The notes under the pieces are model-generated. The model made no database searches. It saw only the letters and a list, made by a program, of their open reading frames with translations, and had not been told where the DNA came from. Source: Chloroflexaceae bacterium (GTDB taxonomy: Bacteria > Chloroflexota > Chloroflexia > Chloroflexales > Chloroflexaceae). Taken from it: DNA of 64,000 nucleotides. The DNA is taken from contig JANWYD010000001.1 in NCBI GenBank assembly GCA_025057155.1, positions 62,001-126,000 of the forward strand, read 5' to 3'. Shown here piece by piece: positions 38,928 through 47,838 of this stretch (position 1 is its first letter; every line of letters starts with the position of its first letter). The translations under genes were made by a program, and so were the position numbers.

Positions 38928-41333
38928 CTAACGGCCCGCCCCTCGCGAACCCATCCGCAGACCGAATGCCGGCAGGCCCTTCGGCAGGCGCACCCGCAGG
39001 CCCGCCAGCCTGGCCTGGCCTTCCAGGTAGCGGCGCACCAGGGCGATGAGGCCTCCCAGAATGCCTACGCTGACACCGACCCAGACCAGCACCACCAGCG
39101 GCTTGACGCTCACGGCGATCACACCCTTGGCCGGCACAACCGGCAAATCATCGAGACCGGGGCCGCTGCCCTGCAGCATCACCCGCCGGGTGTTGGGGTC
39201 GAGCGACACGAGGGTAAGTTGCCGTCCCTCCGCCCCGGGCAGGGCGACCGGCACGTATTCAAGGCGTTGCGCCCCGCTGTCTGCATCGGTCACTACCTGC
39301 ACATATGGCTCAAGCTCGCTCTCCACGCCCTCGTACAGCACCCTCACCCGCGCCCCCACGCGCAGGTCGCCGCTTCCCGACATCATTGCCTCGCGATCAA
39401 TATTGAAGCCGAGGAAGGTGAGCGTGTACGGTCCCATCGTCGCCGAGTCATTCTGACTCAGGACCGGGCGGGCCTCGTCCCGCTCAGGATCATAGCCCGC
39501 AGGAGAGATGTACAGGTCGTGCCAGAAGAAGCTATGGATGGACGGCGTGGTCATCGTCGCGCCCATGCGCTGGTTCTCGTAGAGGTAGGGCCGGGCGCTG
39601 AAGGTTGTCCGGCCATTGCTCACCGTGAAGTCGAGCACGCCGTGCTGCTGCTCGTCGAGTTTATAGCCGTTAAAGATGAACTCGTAACCGAAGAGCTTCG
39701 CGCTCTCGCCGGGAGCCAGGGTCAGGCGCGTCTCGGGCGTGGCATAGGCGCTGGAGGCGACAACGCCGATGAGCATGATAGCGAAACCGACATGGGCCAG
39801 ATAACCGCCGATGCGCAGCCAGCCGCTTCTGAGCGTGCGGGCGAGCATGACCAGATTTGTGCCCACGGCAAAGACGCCGCCGGCGACGTAGAAGAGCGCC
39901 AGCGGCTCGCGCACACTGATGAGCATAGCGGCGATGGCGGCCGCCACCGCCGCAACCGCGGGCCAGCGCAGCGCCCGAAGCAGATGGCGCATATTGGTGT
40001 CGCGCCAGCCCAGCAGCGGCCCGATCGTCATCAGCACCACAATCACGACCCCCAGAGGCGGTGTGGTCTGCTGGTAGAAGCTGGGCGCCAGGCTGAAGCG
40101 CCCGTCTTCAAAGGGCCGGGCCTGCGGGTTCATCAGCGTCCCGTCGTCAAGCTCAAAGACCGACCCCATCCAGCCCTGGAGGGTATGACCGACGCCCGGA
40201 ATGGCCGAGATCACCGGCATCGAGGTGCCGACGCCCACCACCAGCGCGACCACTGCCAGCGACAGTATCGCCAGCACGAAGAAGCTATCGCGCGAGAAGA
40301 ACCTGTCGCTCAACGGGCGTGAGGGGATGTCGCGCCAGCGCCAGACCAGGACCCCGATTGCGCCAACCGTGAGCAGAACCAGGAAGGCTACCAGCCCCTC
40401 GAAGATCCCCTCGGCAACGAACGAGTGCACCGAGAAGTTCGCATAGACCCCGCTGCGGGTGAGGAACGTGGCATAGAAGACCAGGGGGTAGACCGCCAGC
40501 GCCAGGAACAGGTTCGTTTTCCGCAAAGCGCCCTGGGAACGCTGCAACACCATGCCATGCATCAGCGCCGTCAGGATGAGCCAGGGCACCAGCGACGAGT
40601 TCTCCACCGGGTCCCAGCCCCAGTAGCCGCCCCAGCCGAGGGTCTCGTAGGCCCAGTAGCCGCCGAGCAACAGGGCTAGCCCCAGAAAGGCCCAGGCAGC
40701 GATGGTCCAAGGCAGGGCGCGGGTCACCCAGGTGTCATAATCGCGGCGGATCAGCCCGCCAATGGCAAAGGCGAAGGGTACGGTGCTCAGCGCATACCCG
40801 ACGAAGAGCACCGGCGGATGGATGATCATCCAGAAGTTGTGCAACAGGGGGTTCAACCCGCGCCCGTCATTAGGGGTCAGGGGGAGGTTGGTAGAAGGGT
40901 CGAGGAGGGGTTTGAACGGATTAAGAACCAGAACGAAGATCAGCAGTACCGCCTGCACGAACATGAGCACGGCGAGCACATACGGCTCGAAGTGCCGGCT
41001 GCGGCGCACCAGCAGAGTTGACGCGATGCTGCCCCACACCACCCAGATAAGGAAACTGCCAGGTTGCCCGGCCCAGCTTGCCGCGATGCTGAAGAAGAAA
41101 TCCAGGTCGCGTGAACTGTAGTTGTTGACGTACTCAATATCAAAGCGGCGGGCGAGGAACAGGCTGATCAGCAGCGTCCAGGTCATCAGCACGGCGCCGA
41201 GGGTGGCATAGACGCCAAAGCGCCCGTAGTACAGCGCAGCCTGATTGCCGCGGGGCGTCACGGCGTAACTGCCAACGGCCAGCAGAGCCATCGCTATCGC
41301 GGTGACGATCAGAAACGTGCCAAGAAGGTACAT
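38928..41333 (-). CDS. ccmF: Cytochrome c maturation haem lyase subunit CcmF
   Basis: 801 residues from ATG 41333; an upstream in-frame start is less likely because it precedes the first membrane helix by 31 charged residues. It is a multi-pass protein with about 14 hydrophobic segments. The WWD/tryptophan-rich haem-handling signature is WGGYWGWDPVENSSLVPWLILTA. Nearby family blocks are FWMIIHPPVLFVGYALSTVPFAFAIGG, QPGSFLIWVVWGS and FYATFLTRSGVYANFSVHSF. A large outer loop precedes the last helix. It should ligate haem delivered by CcmE to apocytochrome. The gene follows ccmE by 127 bases and precedes the J-like/TPR gene by 14. Confidence 0.95.
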   Translation of the reverse strand: MYLLGTFLIVTAIAMALLAVGSYAVTPRGNQAALYYGRFGVYATLGAVLMTWTLLISLFLARRFDIEYVNNYSSRDLDFFFSIAASWAGQPGSFLIWVVWGSIASTLLVRRSRHFEPYVLAVLMFVQAVLLIFVLVLNPFKPLLDPSTNLPLTPNDGRGLNPLLHNFWMIIHPPVLFVGYALSTVPFAFAIGGLIRRDYDTWVTRALPWTIAAWAFLGLALLLGGYWAYETLGWGGYWGWDPVENSSLVPWLILTALMHGMVLQRSQGALRKTNLFLALAVYPLVFYATFLTRSGVYANFSVHSFVAEGIFEGLVAFLVLLTVGAIGVLVWRWRDIPSRPLSDRFFSRDSFFVLAILSLAVVALVVGVGTSMPVISAIPGVGHTLQGWMGSVFELDDGTLMNPQARPFEDGRFSLAPSFYQQTTPPLGVVIVVLMTIGPLLGWRDTNMRHLLRALRWPAVAAVAAAIAAMLISVREPLALFYVAGGVFAVGTNLVMLARTLRSGWLRIGGYLAHVGFAIMLIGVVASSAYATPETRLTLAPGESAKLFGYEFIFNGYKLDEQQHGVLDFTVSNGRTTFSARPYLYENQRMGATMTTPSIHSFFWHDLYISPAGYDPERDEARPVLSQNDSATMGPYTLTFLGFNIDREAMMSGSGDLRVGARVRVLYEGVESELEPYVQVVTDADSGAQRLEYVPVALPGAEGRQLTLVSLDPNTRRVMLQGSGPGLDDLPVVPAKGVIAVSVKPLVVLVWVGVSVGILGGLIALVRRYLEGQARLAGLRVRLPKGLPAFGLRMGSRGAGR

Positions 41334-41460
41334 GGGGCGCTTTCTAGTGCGACTACGGATTCCAGGAAGGCTTAACCGTCCCCTGGGAAGAGGGCGGGGA
41401 AACCAGGGTTGCTCGCTCCCTTTCACCCACGGGGATGGATCAGGCGATCCGAACCGGCTC

Positions 41461-41874
41461 CTAACGGCTCATCTGCTCCTGGTACTTCGACGGACACTTG
41501 ACCAGCAGGTCGTCGGCCATGAAGGCCTGCTCGGCGGGATCGTAGCGGCCAACAGCCACGATGCTGATGGCGTGTTCAAAGTTGGCCGGGCGCGGATCAT
41601 CGGAGATGACCTTGATCATCTTGCCCTGCTGATCCTGGAGCATAAACGTAAAGCGGCCTGCCGCGTCATACTCGCCGGTGCTGCCGAGGAACCCGGCCAG
41701 TTGCACGCTGCGCGTAGCGGCCATGGCTTCATCCACGCTCTGGGTGTAGGAGCGGAAGCCGCTCTGGAAGCCAAAGAAACCATACACGACGGCAATCAGG
41801 ATAATGCCGAGGCCCGCGATGTACAGGGGCTTGATCGGCATGCCGCGCCGCGAGAGCGAAGTTGTGGTTGCCAT
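41461..41874 (-). CDS. ccmE: CcmE haem chaperone of the Cys (CxxxY) type
   Basis: 137 residues. One N-terminal membrane anchor (PLYIAGLGIILIAVVYGFFGF, residues 16-36) and an OB-fold domain: VQLAGFLGSTGEYDAAGRFTFMLQDQQGKMIKVIS and VAVGRYDPAEQAFMADDLLVKCPSKYQE. In classical CcmE the haem is bound covalently to His in LAKHDExY. Here the aligned site is Cys127 in KCPSKY, giving C-x3-Y. This Cys variant is known from archaea and some other bacteria, where it goes with a reduced ccm gene set. It lies between ccmD and ccmF. Confidence 0.92.
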   Translation of the reverse strand: MATTTSLSRRGMPIKPLYIAGLGIILIAVVYGFFGFQSGFRSYTQSVDEAMAATRSVQLAGFLGSTGEYDAAGRFTFMLQDQQGKMIKVISDDPRPANFEHAISIVAVGRYDPAEQAFMADDLLVKCPSKYQEQMSR

Positions 41875-41916
41875 AGGCGCACTTTCCGTGCCAGGGGAGC
41901 GCGAGGCGCCCCCGCC

Positions 41917-42156
41917 TTACCCTCGACTCGACTGTTCAACCGGCTCGCCTTCGGCCTGGCCGACGCGGGTGACGCTGGCCCGCGGCGCGCCGGTCTCGGC
42001 ATGGCGCAGCCGCTCGTGCTCGCGCTGCAATTCGCGCTTCAGGGCCCGCGCCTGGGCGTCGATCCGCCACAGGTACACGAAGATGCCGATCCACACGGAC
42101 AGGGCCACGGCCATAGCCACATAGATCGCCGTACCCGCTTCATACAGCCCGTTCAT
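41917..42156 (-). CDS. ccmD: CcmD-like small membrane protein
   Basis: 79 residues from ATG 42156, overlapping the ccmC stop as ATGA and preceded by GGGGGA. A single membrane helix (AGTAIYVAMAVALSVWIGIFVYLWRID) is followed by a basic, helical tail (ARALKRELQREHERLRH), which is the CcmD pattern. CcmD joins CcmC-haem-CcmE to the CcmAB transporter in System I. The sequence is short, so assignment rests on size, topology and position between ccmC and ccmE. Confidence 0.78.
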   Translation of the reverse strand: MNGLYEAGTAIYVAMAVALSVWIGIFVYLWRIDAQARALKRELQREHERLRHAETGAPRASVTRVGQAEGEPVEQSSRG

Positions 42157-43127
42157 AACTGAGATCCCCCGCGCTGAGCCAGGGCCCACTGCACGTCGAG
42201 CAGCGTCGCGCGCAGCCTGAGCAGCCAGAAGAATAACGCCGTAAAACCGCCGATTGAGGCCAGGAAGGTGAACAACGTCCGCCGGTTCTCCAGCAGGCCG
42301 GTACCCGGCGCCTCGATGTTCAACAGTGCGGCATTGGCCTGCAGATCTACCGCCTCCAGGCCAAGCTGGTAGCGCAGACCGGGAAATTCGGGGCGCGCGA
42401 TCATTTCGCCAGCGGCCAGATCGTAGCTGGGGCGCAGGATGGTCTCGCTGGTCAGGCCAGGTTCGCTCACCTTCACCTGGGCGGTCACCACGTCACCCTC
42501 GCGCTCCAGGGCCAGCAGTTGGATCTTGCGATCCCCCAGCAGCCCGACGCTGCCGACCTCAAGGGTGATCCCATCGCATTTGCTGCCCTGGATGAAGGCG
42601 CAGTTAGGATGCAACGTGCTATCGGCAAGACGGGGGGCCACGAAGACCAGAAACGGCACCGTCACAAAGGCGAAGAGCGAGTATACGGCGCTGAGCTGGC
42701 GGCGCCGCCCCGGGTCGTCAATCGCCGAGCGCAGGGCGAAGAGGGCGGCATAGATCAGCAACAGCACAAAGATCGAGGTCTGCCGCGGGTCCCAGTTCCA
42801 GTAGATTCCCCACACCACCTGCGAGAAGATCATGCCCGTGACCGTGGCCAGGGCCGTGAAGAGAAAACCGCTCTCCGCCGCCGCCAGGGCATAGTGGTCA
42901 TGCGCGGGACGGCGCTTCCACAGATACAACCCGCTGAACAGCGCCGATACCGCGAAGGCCAGCACGCTCACCCAGGCCGTAGGCACGTGCATGATCACGA
43001 TCCGGCCGGCGTTGCCGAGGCCCTCGTACTGCGGGATCACCAGGAACATCGCCACAGCGACGCCGGCGATCCAGACGCCGATCAGCAATTTGCCGATCTG
43101 GCCCAGCCGCTCTGCCACTGCCATCAC
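42153..43127 (-). CDS. ccmC: Haem exporter/CcmC-type cytochrome c biogenesis protein
   Basis: 324 residues with six main hydrophobic segments. The tryptophan-rich signature is FSQVVWGIYWNWDPRQTSIFVLLLIYAALFALR. The first family block is RIVIMHVPTAWVSVLAFAVSALFSGLYLWKRRPAHD, with a His for haem. The C-terminal part is longer than in proteobacterial CcmC (about 245 residues): an extra soluble loop between residues 175 and 275 (ADSTLHPNCAFIQGSKCDGITLEVGSVGLLG onward) precedes the last helix. It loads haem onto CcmE. Upstream, 223 bases without a gene separate it from ccmB. Confidence 0.92.
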   Translation of the reverse strand: MMAVAERLGQIGKLLIGVWIAGVAVAMFLVIPQYEGLGNAGRIVIMHVPTAWVSVLAFAVSALFSGLYLWKRRPAHDHYALAAAESGFLFTALATVTGMIFSQVVWGIYWNWDPRQTSIFVLLLIYAALFALRSAIDDPGRRRQLSAVYSLFAFVTVPFLVFVAPRLADSTLHPNCAFIQGSKCDGITLEVGSVGLLGDRKIQLLALEREGDVVTAQVKVSEPGLTSETILRPSYDLAAGEMIARPEFPGLRYQLGLEAVDLQANAALLNIEAPGTGLLENRRTLFTFLASIGGFTALFFWLLRLRATLLDVQWALAQRGGSQL

Positions 43128-43350
43128 CTTTCCAGGCCTCCGAGAGAGGCGCGCCGTGATATGCGTATCATACTACAGCATGTGCTTTTAGGGAATGAGA
43201 GGATGGTAAGCATCAGGGCGCTCCGCCGGTATGAGGTATAATTGCCTGCTCATTGTATCACAATGTCTTTCGCTCCGATGGGAGATTCATCACATGCTCC
43301 GAGATTGCCTCGCTATAGAGGGTGGGGGCAACCCTGAGAATTCCCCTGCT

Positions 43351-44100
43351 CTAGGCTTCCCACACGAAGCGAAAGAGCATCAATGATGCCACGAATGTGG
43401 CAACACTGTACGCCATAAGGAACTGCAAGGCGCCGAGGGCGGGGTCAAGGCCGCCGTTTTCCAGTGTCAGCGCCGTGCCCTGGATGGCGATGATCAGCGG
43501 CGGCACCAGCAAGGGAAAGGCCAGGACGGCAAAGAGGGCGCTCTTGAAACTCGCCCTGGCGATCATCGCGGCAAGAATGGTGGTCGCGGCGGCAAGACAG
43601 AGGCTGCCCGCGCCGATCAGCGCCGCGAAGGCCAGCGGGCTGCCGACCTGCACGCGCACCAGCAAGATGAACAGAAGGCTGGTAATCGTTCCCAGTACCG
43701 CCAGCAGGGCCAGATTGAGCAGGAACTTGCCCAGATAGACGGCCGCGGGCTGGGCCGCCAGGCGCAGGGCGGCCGTGGTGCGGGCCTCTTCTTCGTGTAC
43801 AAAGCCGCGCGACAGCCCCGTGATCGCGGCGAACAGCAAGGCGATCCAGAGCAGCGAAGATTGAATGAGCAAGGCCTCTTCAGTGCGCCGCAGCCCGATA
43901 AAGGTAGTGCCGATGCTGACCATCACCGCGGTACAGGCGGCGAACAGCACCATCGCGTTGAGGGCGTAGCGCGTGCGCAGCTCGATCCGCAGGTCCTTGA
44001 CGAACACTGCCCATGCCGCGGCGAGCAGCGCCGGAACGCCGGTCTGTGAGCGTGTCTCAAGCGCGGGCGCTTCCTGGCCACTCTCCTCGGCCCTGTCCAT
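43351..44100 (-). CDS. ccmB: Haem ABC exporter membrane subunit CcmB
   Basis: 249 residues with six hydrophobic segments. The start VFVKDLRIELRTRYALNAMVLFAACTAVMVSIG matches the CcmB N-terminal helix. FAAITGLSRGFVHEEEARTTAALRLAAQPAAVYLGKFLLNLALLAVLG is the cytoplasmic coupling region with the EE motif. With CcmA it forms the ATPase that releases holo-CcmE. It follows ccmA by about 146 bases on the same strand; the spacer carries an AATCCAAAATCC tract. Confidence 0.92.
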   Translation of the reverse strand: MDRAEESGQEAPALETRSQTGVPALLAAAWAVFVKDLRIELRTRYALNAMVLFAACTAVMVSIGTTFIGLRRTEEALLIQSSLLWIALLFAAITGLSRGFVHEEEARTTAALRLAAQPAAVYLGKFLLNLALLAVLGTITSLLFILLVRVQVGSPLAFAALIGAGSLCLAAATTILAAMIARASFKSALFAVLAFPLLVPPLIIAIQGTALTLENGGLDPALGALQFLMAYSVATFVASLMLFRFVWEA

Positions 44101-44211
44101 GCCTGTTTCCGTCTGCCATGTCAGGCTTTGAGCCTGCCCAGACCATTCGTTTCAGAAGGGTTCAACGGTGTGCCCATCACCGCCAGGCCTCATTGAGACG
44201 CCATGTACGGC

Positions 44212-44241
44212 AATCCAAAATCCAAAATCTACAATCCGCAA
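44212..44241. repeat. AATCCAAAATCC tract just after the ccmA stop codon
   Basis: Four AATCC units with 7-base spacing, five bases from the stop, preceded by GAGACGCCATGTACGGC, which also resembles the 14735 copy. Confidence 0.7.
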
Positions 44242-44246
44242 TACCA

Positions 44247-44867
44247 TCAGCCTCCCAGACGCAGCACCAGGTCAGCGTAGCGCAATTCGCGCGGGTCATT
44301 GGTGGCAATTACCACGATCCCCTCGCGGCGTTGCGAGGCGATGAGCGTATCAACCAGGCTGGCGCCGCGCTCATCGAGGGTGACTGTCGGCTCGTCGAGC
44401 AAGAGAACGGGGGGGCGGTGGAGCAGGGCATAGGCGTAGCGCAGGCGCTGGACCATGCCCGAGGAGTAGGTGGCCAGCCGGTCGTCGCCGCGCGCGCCAA
44501 GCCCGACCTGTTCAAGCAACTGATCAAGCGCCCGGTCGTCGCGAGGCAACCCGCGCACCGCGGCGAAGAAGCGCAGGTTTTCGCGCGCGGTGAGATCGCG
44601 GTAGAGCATCAGATCGGGGGCGACCCAGCCGATGAGCGGCGCGGCGTCGCGCGGCGCCCAGGCGCCTCCCGCCGCTTCATAGACGATCACGCCCGCGTCG
44701 GGCCGTTGCAAACCCGCCAGCAGCCGCAAGAAGGTGCTCTTGCCGCTGCCATTGGGTCCGCTGACGACCAGCGTCTCGCCTGCGCGCACCTCCAACGAAA
44801 CGTCGTGAAAGACGAGCCGTGCGCCGTAGCGCGCAGCAAGACCTTCGACTGTCAGCCGCAGACTCAC
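44247..44867 (-). CDS. ccmA: Haem ABC exporter ATP-binding subunit CcmA
   Basis: 206 residues, GTG start at 44867. Walker A is VVSGPNGSGKSTFLRLLAG, the Q loop lies near PLIGWVAPDLMLYRDLTARENLRFFAAVRG, the signature is YSSGMVQRLRYAYALLHRPP, Walker B is VLLLDEPTVTLDE, and a switch-type segment (VIATNDPRELRYADLVLRL) has Asn-Asp where His is usual. The short length is that of CcmA. A TACAAT lies six bases upstream of the GTG, so the transcript may begin at the start codon. It is the first gene of the ccmABCDEF series. Confidence 0.93.
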   Translation of the reverse strand: MSLRLTVEGLAARYGARLVFHDVSLEVRAGETLVVSGPNGSGKSTFLRLLAGLQRPDAGVIVYEAAGGAWAPRDAAPLIGWVAPDLMLYRDLTARENLRFFAAVRGLPRDDRALDQLLEQVGLGARGDDRLATYSSGMVQRLRYAYALLHRPPVLLLDEPTVTLDERGASLVDTLIASQRREGIVVIATNDPRELRYADLVLRLGG

Positions 44868-44873
44868 GCCGGT

Positions 44874-44879
44874 ATTGTA
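44874..44879 (-). promoter_or_regulatory. Candidate -10 of ccmA giving a leaderless transcript
   Basis: TACAAT on the minus strand followed by exactly six bases and GTG. The same spacing (TACAAT-N6-ATG) is seen at 56894-56906. The -35 is poor. Confidence 0.45.
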
Positions 44880-44938
44880 GCACAGACGGCGCCGGCGATA
44901 GGTAAAGCGGGTCTTCCAGATCCCTGCCCGGCAGGCCG

Positions 44939-45778
44939 TTAATCGCCCGGCGACATCCGCACCTCACGGACAATCCGGGGCATGGTCTGCAGCACAGGTG
45001 GGTCGTCCTCCTGTAGGAAGCTCAGGAGCGCCTCGTTGAAGGTGGCGGCTTCATCGAGAAAGGGGAAGTGCCGGCTACGAGGCATGGGGAAGATTCTGGC
45101 CGTGGGCACGTTGGCGAAGAGGTCAAGCTGATCAGGGTTGACAATATCGTCCCGCCCGCCGTGGACAACGAGCGCGGGCACGCGCAGGCGCGGAAGTTCG
45201 GGGCGCAGATCGGTGCGCCACATGGAGCTGACGGCGTAGCGCAGCGTATCGGCGCTGGATTTGACGCTGTCGTCAATCACTTCTTTTACCGCCGGATCGT
45301 TCGTCTGGCCAAGAAAGAAGCGGAACAGGCACCGCCGCAGCAACGGCGTGCGTGCGAACACATCGGCCAGGAAGGGCCGGTCGGTTAACTTAAGCAGCCA
45401 CGACAACGAGTCGCCATCAATTGGCGCACCCACGGTCACCACCCGCTGGATGCGTTCGGGGTAGTTGATCGCCGTCTTCAGAGCCACCATGCCGCCCATC
45501 GAGTGCCCGACCAGCATCAACCGGTCAATGCCAAGAGCATCGAGGAAACGAATAACCTGTTCGGAGTAGGCCTGGATGCTCTCCCGGGTGCGCTTGCGGC
45601 GCGAGTCGCCAAAGCCCCAGAAGTCGAATGAGTAGGTGCGAAACTGCCTGGCAACTACCTCCATGGTCGGGAACCAGTAGCGCCAGCTTCCGAGCCACCC
45701 GTGCAGAAATAGCACCGGCTTGCCGCGTCCGAAGACCTCGTAGTGAACCACCTGATTGTCAATAACAACGATGCTCAT
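44939..45778 (-). CDS. Alpha/beta hydrolase
   Basis: 279 residues. Oxyanion region VLFLHGWLGSWRYWFPTM, nucleophile elbow LVGHSMGGMVALK with Ser near residue 94, acid Asp in VVHGGRDDIVNPDQ and the catalytic His in MPRSRHFPFLDEAATFNEALLSFL. The length and pattern match the general hydrolase/haloperoxidase-like group. It is about 70 bases upstream of ccmA on the same strand. Substrate is unknown; a link with cytochrome maturation is not implied. Confidence 0.9.
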   Translation of the reverse strand: MSIVVIDNQVVHYEVFGRGKPVLFLHGWLGSWRYWFPTMEVVARQFRTYSFDFWGFGDSRRKRTRESIQAYSEQVIRFLDALGIDRLMLVGHSMGGMVALKTAINYPERIQRVVTVGAPIDGDSLSWLLKLTDRPFLADVFARTPLLRRCLFRFFLGQTNDPAVKEVIDDSVKSSADTLRYAVSSMWRTDLRPELPRLRVPALVVHGGRDDIVNPDQLDLFANVPTARIFPMPRSRHFPFLDEAATFNEALLSFLQEDDPPVLQTMPRIVREVRMSPGD

Positions 45779-45982
45779 TGGTGCAGCACTGGCAATACAG
45801 ACGTGTCGAGGGCGTATTGGACTGTATTTCTCCAGCAGGCTAACTCTTCCCGCCGTACAATCATAACGTACCGGCGCGACCGAATTTGCATAGCCGCTGG
45901 CAAAGCAGGCGTCACGACGCTAAGGCTTCGTCGCGCCGGGTTTGAGAATTTTTTAAGACTCCGCAATCTTTCCCCACCCGCG

Positions 45983-46001
45983 CCCTGAGCCTGTCGAAGG
46001 G
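45983..46001. repeat. CCCTGAGCCTGTCGAAGGG interspersed repeat
   Basis: It reads CCCTTCGACAGGCTCAGGG on the minus strand, a short hairpin-forming sequence that is widespread in many bacterial genomes. It lies just downstream of the coiled-coil gene. Confidence 0.55.
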
Positions 46002-46016
46002 TCTATTCCACCAACT

Positions 46017-46697
46017 TCAATCGGCGCTCCCGCCTGCCTGAATGCGAAAGCCAGCGGCGCTTCCTTCACGCCCTCCCAGGGAACGCTGAAGTCGCCAGCG
46101 CAGTTTCGCGACGTCACTTACAATGGTGCGCAAGTGCTCCAGTTCTTGCTCAAGTTCATCCACCAATATCCGGACTTGCGGTCCGCTGGAGGAGACTGCG
46201 CGATCAGCCGAGAGCTGGCCTAGCCGTTCCTGGATAGCCGACAGCAAGCTCATCAGGTGCGCCCAGGCTTCGTTGTCCTGTGCCTGCACGTACCGCTGCA
46301 CGCGCGCGCGCGTGTCGAGCCAGTGCTGGATCTGCAGTTGCATCGCGCTGATGCGTTCCTCGAGCTGGCGCAGAGTGTCTGGATTGGCCACGGCAACCTG
46401 CTCCTGATGGCCTTCCTGCTGGGTGGCGTTCAGCACAGACTCCAGTTGCTCCTGAAAGTAGGCGAGCGAGGCGCTTAATTCAGATTGGCGCGTGGCAACG
46501 GCTTCCTGCTCGCTGAGTATGTCGAGGAGCATGTCGCGGAGCCTGGCTGATTCGGTGGCGTTGCTGATCGCCTGCTGATGCAACAGGTGCGGAACAAACC
46601 AGAGTAAGATGGCAAGGAGCGTAATAATGGCAATGCCGAGCGTGACAAAGAGTGCAGCCATTCTGCTTGTCTCCCGTTCATCGCTACCGTTGTACAT
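46017..46697 (-). CDS. Membrane-anchored coiled-coil protein, function unknown
   Basis: 226 residues. A single membrane helix near the N-terminus (AALFVTLGIAIITLLAILLWFVPHLL, residues 14-39) is followed by about 170 residues rich in Glu, Gln, Leu and Arg with heptad-like spacing: ARLRDMLLDILSEQEAVATRQSELSASLAYFQEQLESVLNATQQEGHQEQ and LEERISAMQLQIQHWLDTRARVQRYVQAQD. The C-terminus is Gly/Ser-rich. ATG 46697 or the internal Met at residue 13 could be the start. No family is recognised. It is isolated between the alpha/beta hydrolase and prmC, without an operon partner. Confidence 0.72.
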   Translation of the reverse strand: MYNGSDERETSRMAALFVTLGIAIITLLAILLWFVPHLLHQQAISNATESARLRDMLLDILSEQEAVATRQSELSASLAYFQEQLESVLNATQQEGHQEQVAVANPDTLRQLEERISAMQLQIQHWLDTRARVQRYVQAQDNEAWAHLMSLLSAIQERLGQLSADRAVSSSGPQVRILVDELEQELEHLRTIVSDVAKLRWRLQRSLGGREGSAAGFRIQAGGSAD

Positions 46698-46716
46698 CCT
46701 CAGGGGAAATACTGTG

Positions 46717-46737
46717 GCGCAACCTGGACGGTTGCGC
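46717..46737. repeat. GCGCAACC-family palindrome
   Basis: GCGCAACC and GGTTGCGC flank TGGAC, upstream of the coiled-coil gene on its non-coding side. Confidence 0.65.
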
Positions 46738-46877
46738 GCACAGGGGACGCCTGCTGTTTCCGTGCCACCTGCTGAGGGGAACGGATCGGGACAGCGAAGC
46801 CCTCCCAGATGATTACTTTCACATCTCAGTATACGTAAGGCGTCTGGATATTCTACCCGCGAGTGATGACATCTGGA

Positions 46878-47780
46878 TTACACCCTGACAGATTGTTCAG
46901 CAACCGGATTCCCGGAAGGTCGTGCGACCACCACGCGATCGCGCCCGGCCAGATCCTGATGCACCCGCACCTCGGCTCCGGGCAGGGCGGTCCGCACCAG
47001 ATCGGCTACAGCCTGACCCTGCCATGCCCCAATCTCCAGCAGCAGGGCGCCGTGGGGGCGCAGGGCGGCGGGCGCCATGGCCAGCAGACGCCGGTAGACG
47101 GCGACGCCGTTCGGCCCGCCGTCGAGAGCCAGGCGCGGCTCGTAGGCGCGCACCTCCGGGGCGATCTCGGCATACACGGTATAGGGCGGGTTGCTGACGA
47201 TCAGATCCACCGGTTCAGGAAGAGGGGCGAGCAGATCACCCTGGAGCAGACGCACGCGCTCCCGCAGCCTGTGCCGGGCGACGTTGCGCTCGGCCACCGC
47301 CAGAGCCTCCGGCGAGATATCCACAGCATAGACCAGGGCCTGGGGCAGATGCGTGGCCAGAGCAATGGCAATGGCCCCGCTGCCCGTGCCGATGTCGGCG
47401 ATGGTAAGACCCGGCCAGCCTGCCGCATCGCTCTGCGTTTGCAACAGGCGACGGGCCTCAATCAGGGCCAGTTCGACCAGCACCTCGGTTTCGGGGCGGG
47501 GTATCAGGGTCGCAGGGGTCACCTCCAGGTCAAGGCCGTAGAACTCTTTGTGGCCGACCAGGTAGGCCACCGGTTCGCCGCGTTCGCGGCGAGCCACCAG
47601 CGCGGCGAAGGCGGCCGCCTGCTCAGGCGAGGGCAGATGCCGCCGCTCGGCAAGCACCCGCGCCCGTGGCCAGCCCAGAGTGTGCGCGAGGAGCAACTCG
47701 GCGTCGAGCCTGGGGGTGGCGCTCGTTGCCTGGAGGCGGGTGGCGGCGTCCTGGAGCAGTTCAGCTATTGATGCCGGCAT
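46878..47780 (-). CDS. prmC: Peptide chain release factor N5-glutamine methyltransferase
   Basis: 300 residues from ATG 47780, preceded by GGGAGG. The N-terminal helical domain ([33 protein letters not shown]) is followed by the linker [27 protein letters not shown]. The SAM motif is [16 protein letters not shown] and the catalytic NPPY is in [23 protein letters not shown]. It methylates the Gln of the GGQ loop in RF1 and RF2. It starts about 60 bases after the spoVR-like stop and may be co-transcribed with it; prfA is not in the window. Confidence 0.96.
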   Translation of the reverse strand: MPASIAELLQDAATRLQATSATPRLDAELLLAHTLGWPRARVLAERRHLPSPEQAAAFAALVARRERGEPVAYLVGHKEFYGLDLEVTPATLIPRPETEVLVELALIEARRLLQTQSDAAGWPGLTIADIGTGSGAIAIALATHLPQALVYAVDISPEALAVAERNVARHRLRERVRLLQGDLLAPLPEPVDLIVSNPPYTVYAEIAPEVRAYEPRLALDGGPNGVAVYRRLLAMAPAALRPHGALLLEIGAWQGQAVADLVRTALPGAEVRVHQDLAGRDRVVVARPSGNPVAEQSVRV

Positions 47781-47838
47781 TCCCTCCCGAAATATCTTGA
47801 GCCGACGCTGCAGGCCAATCCTCTGGATTGCGCCACGG

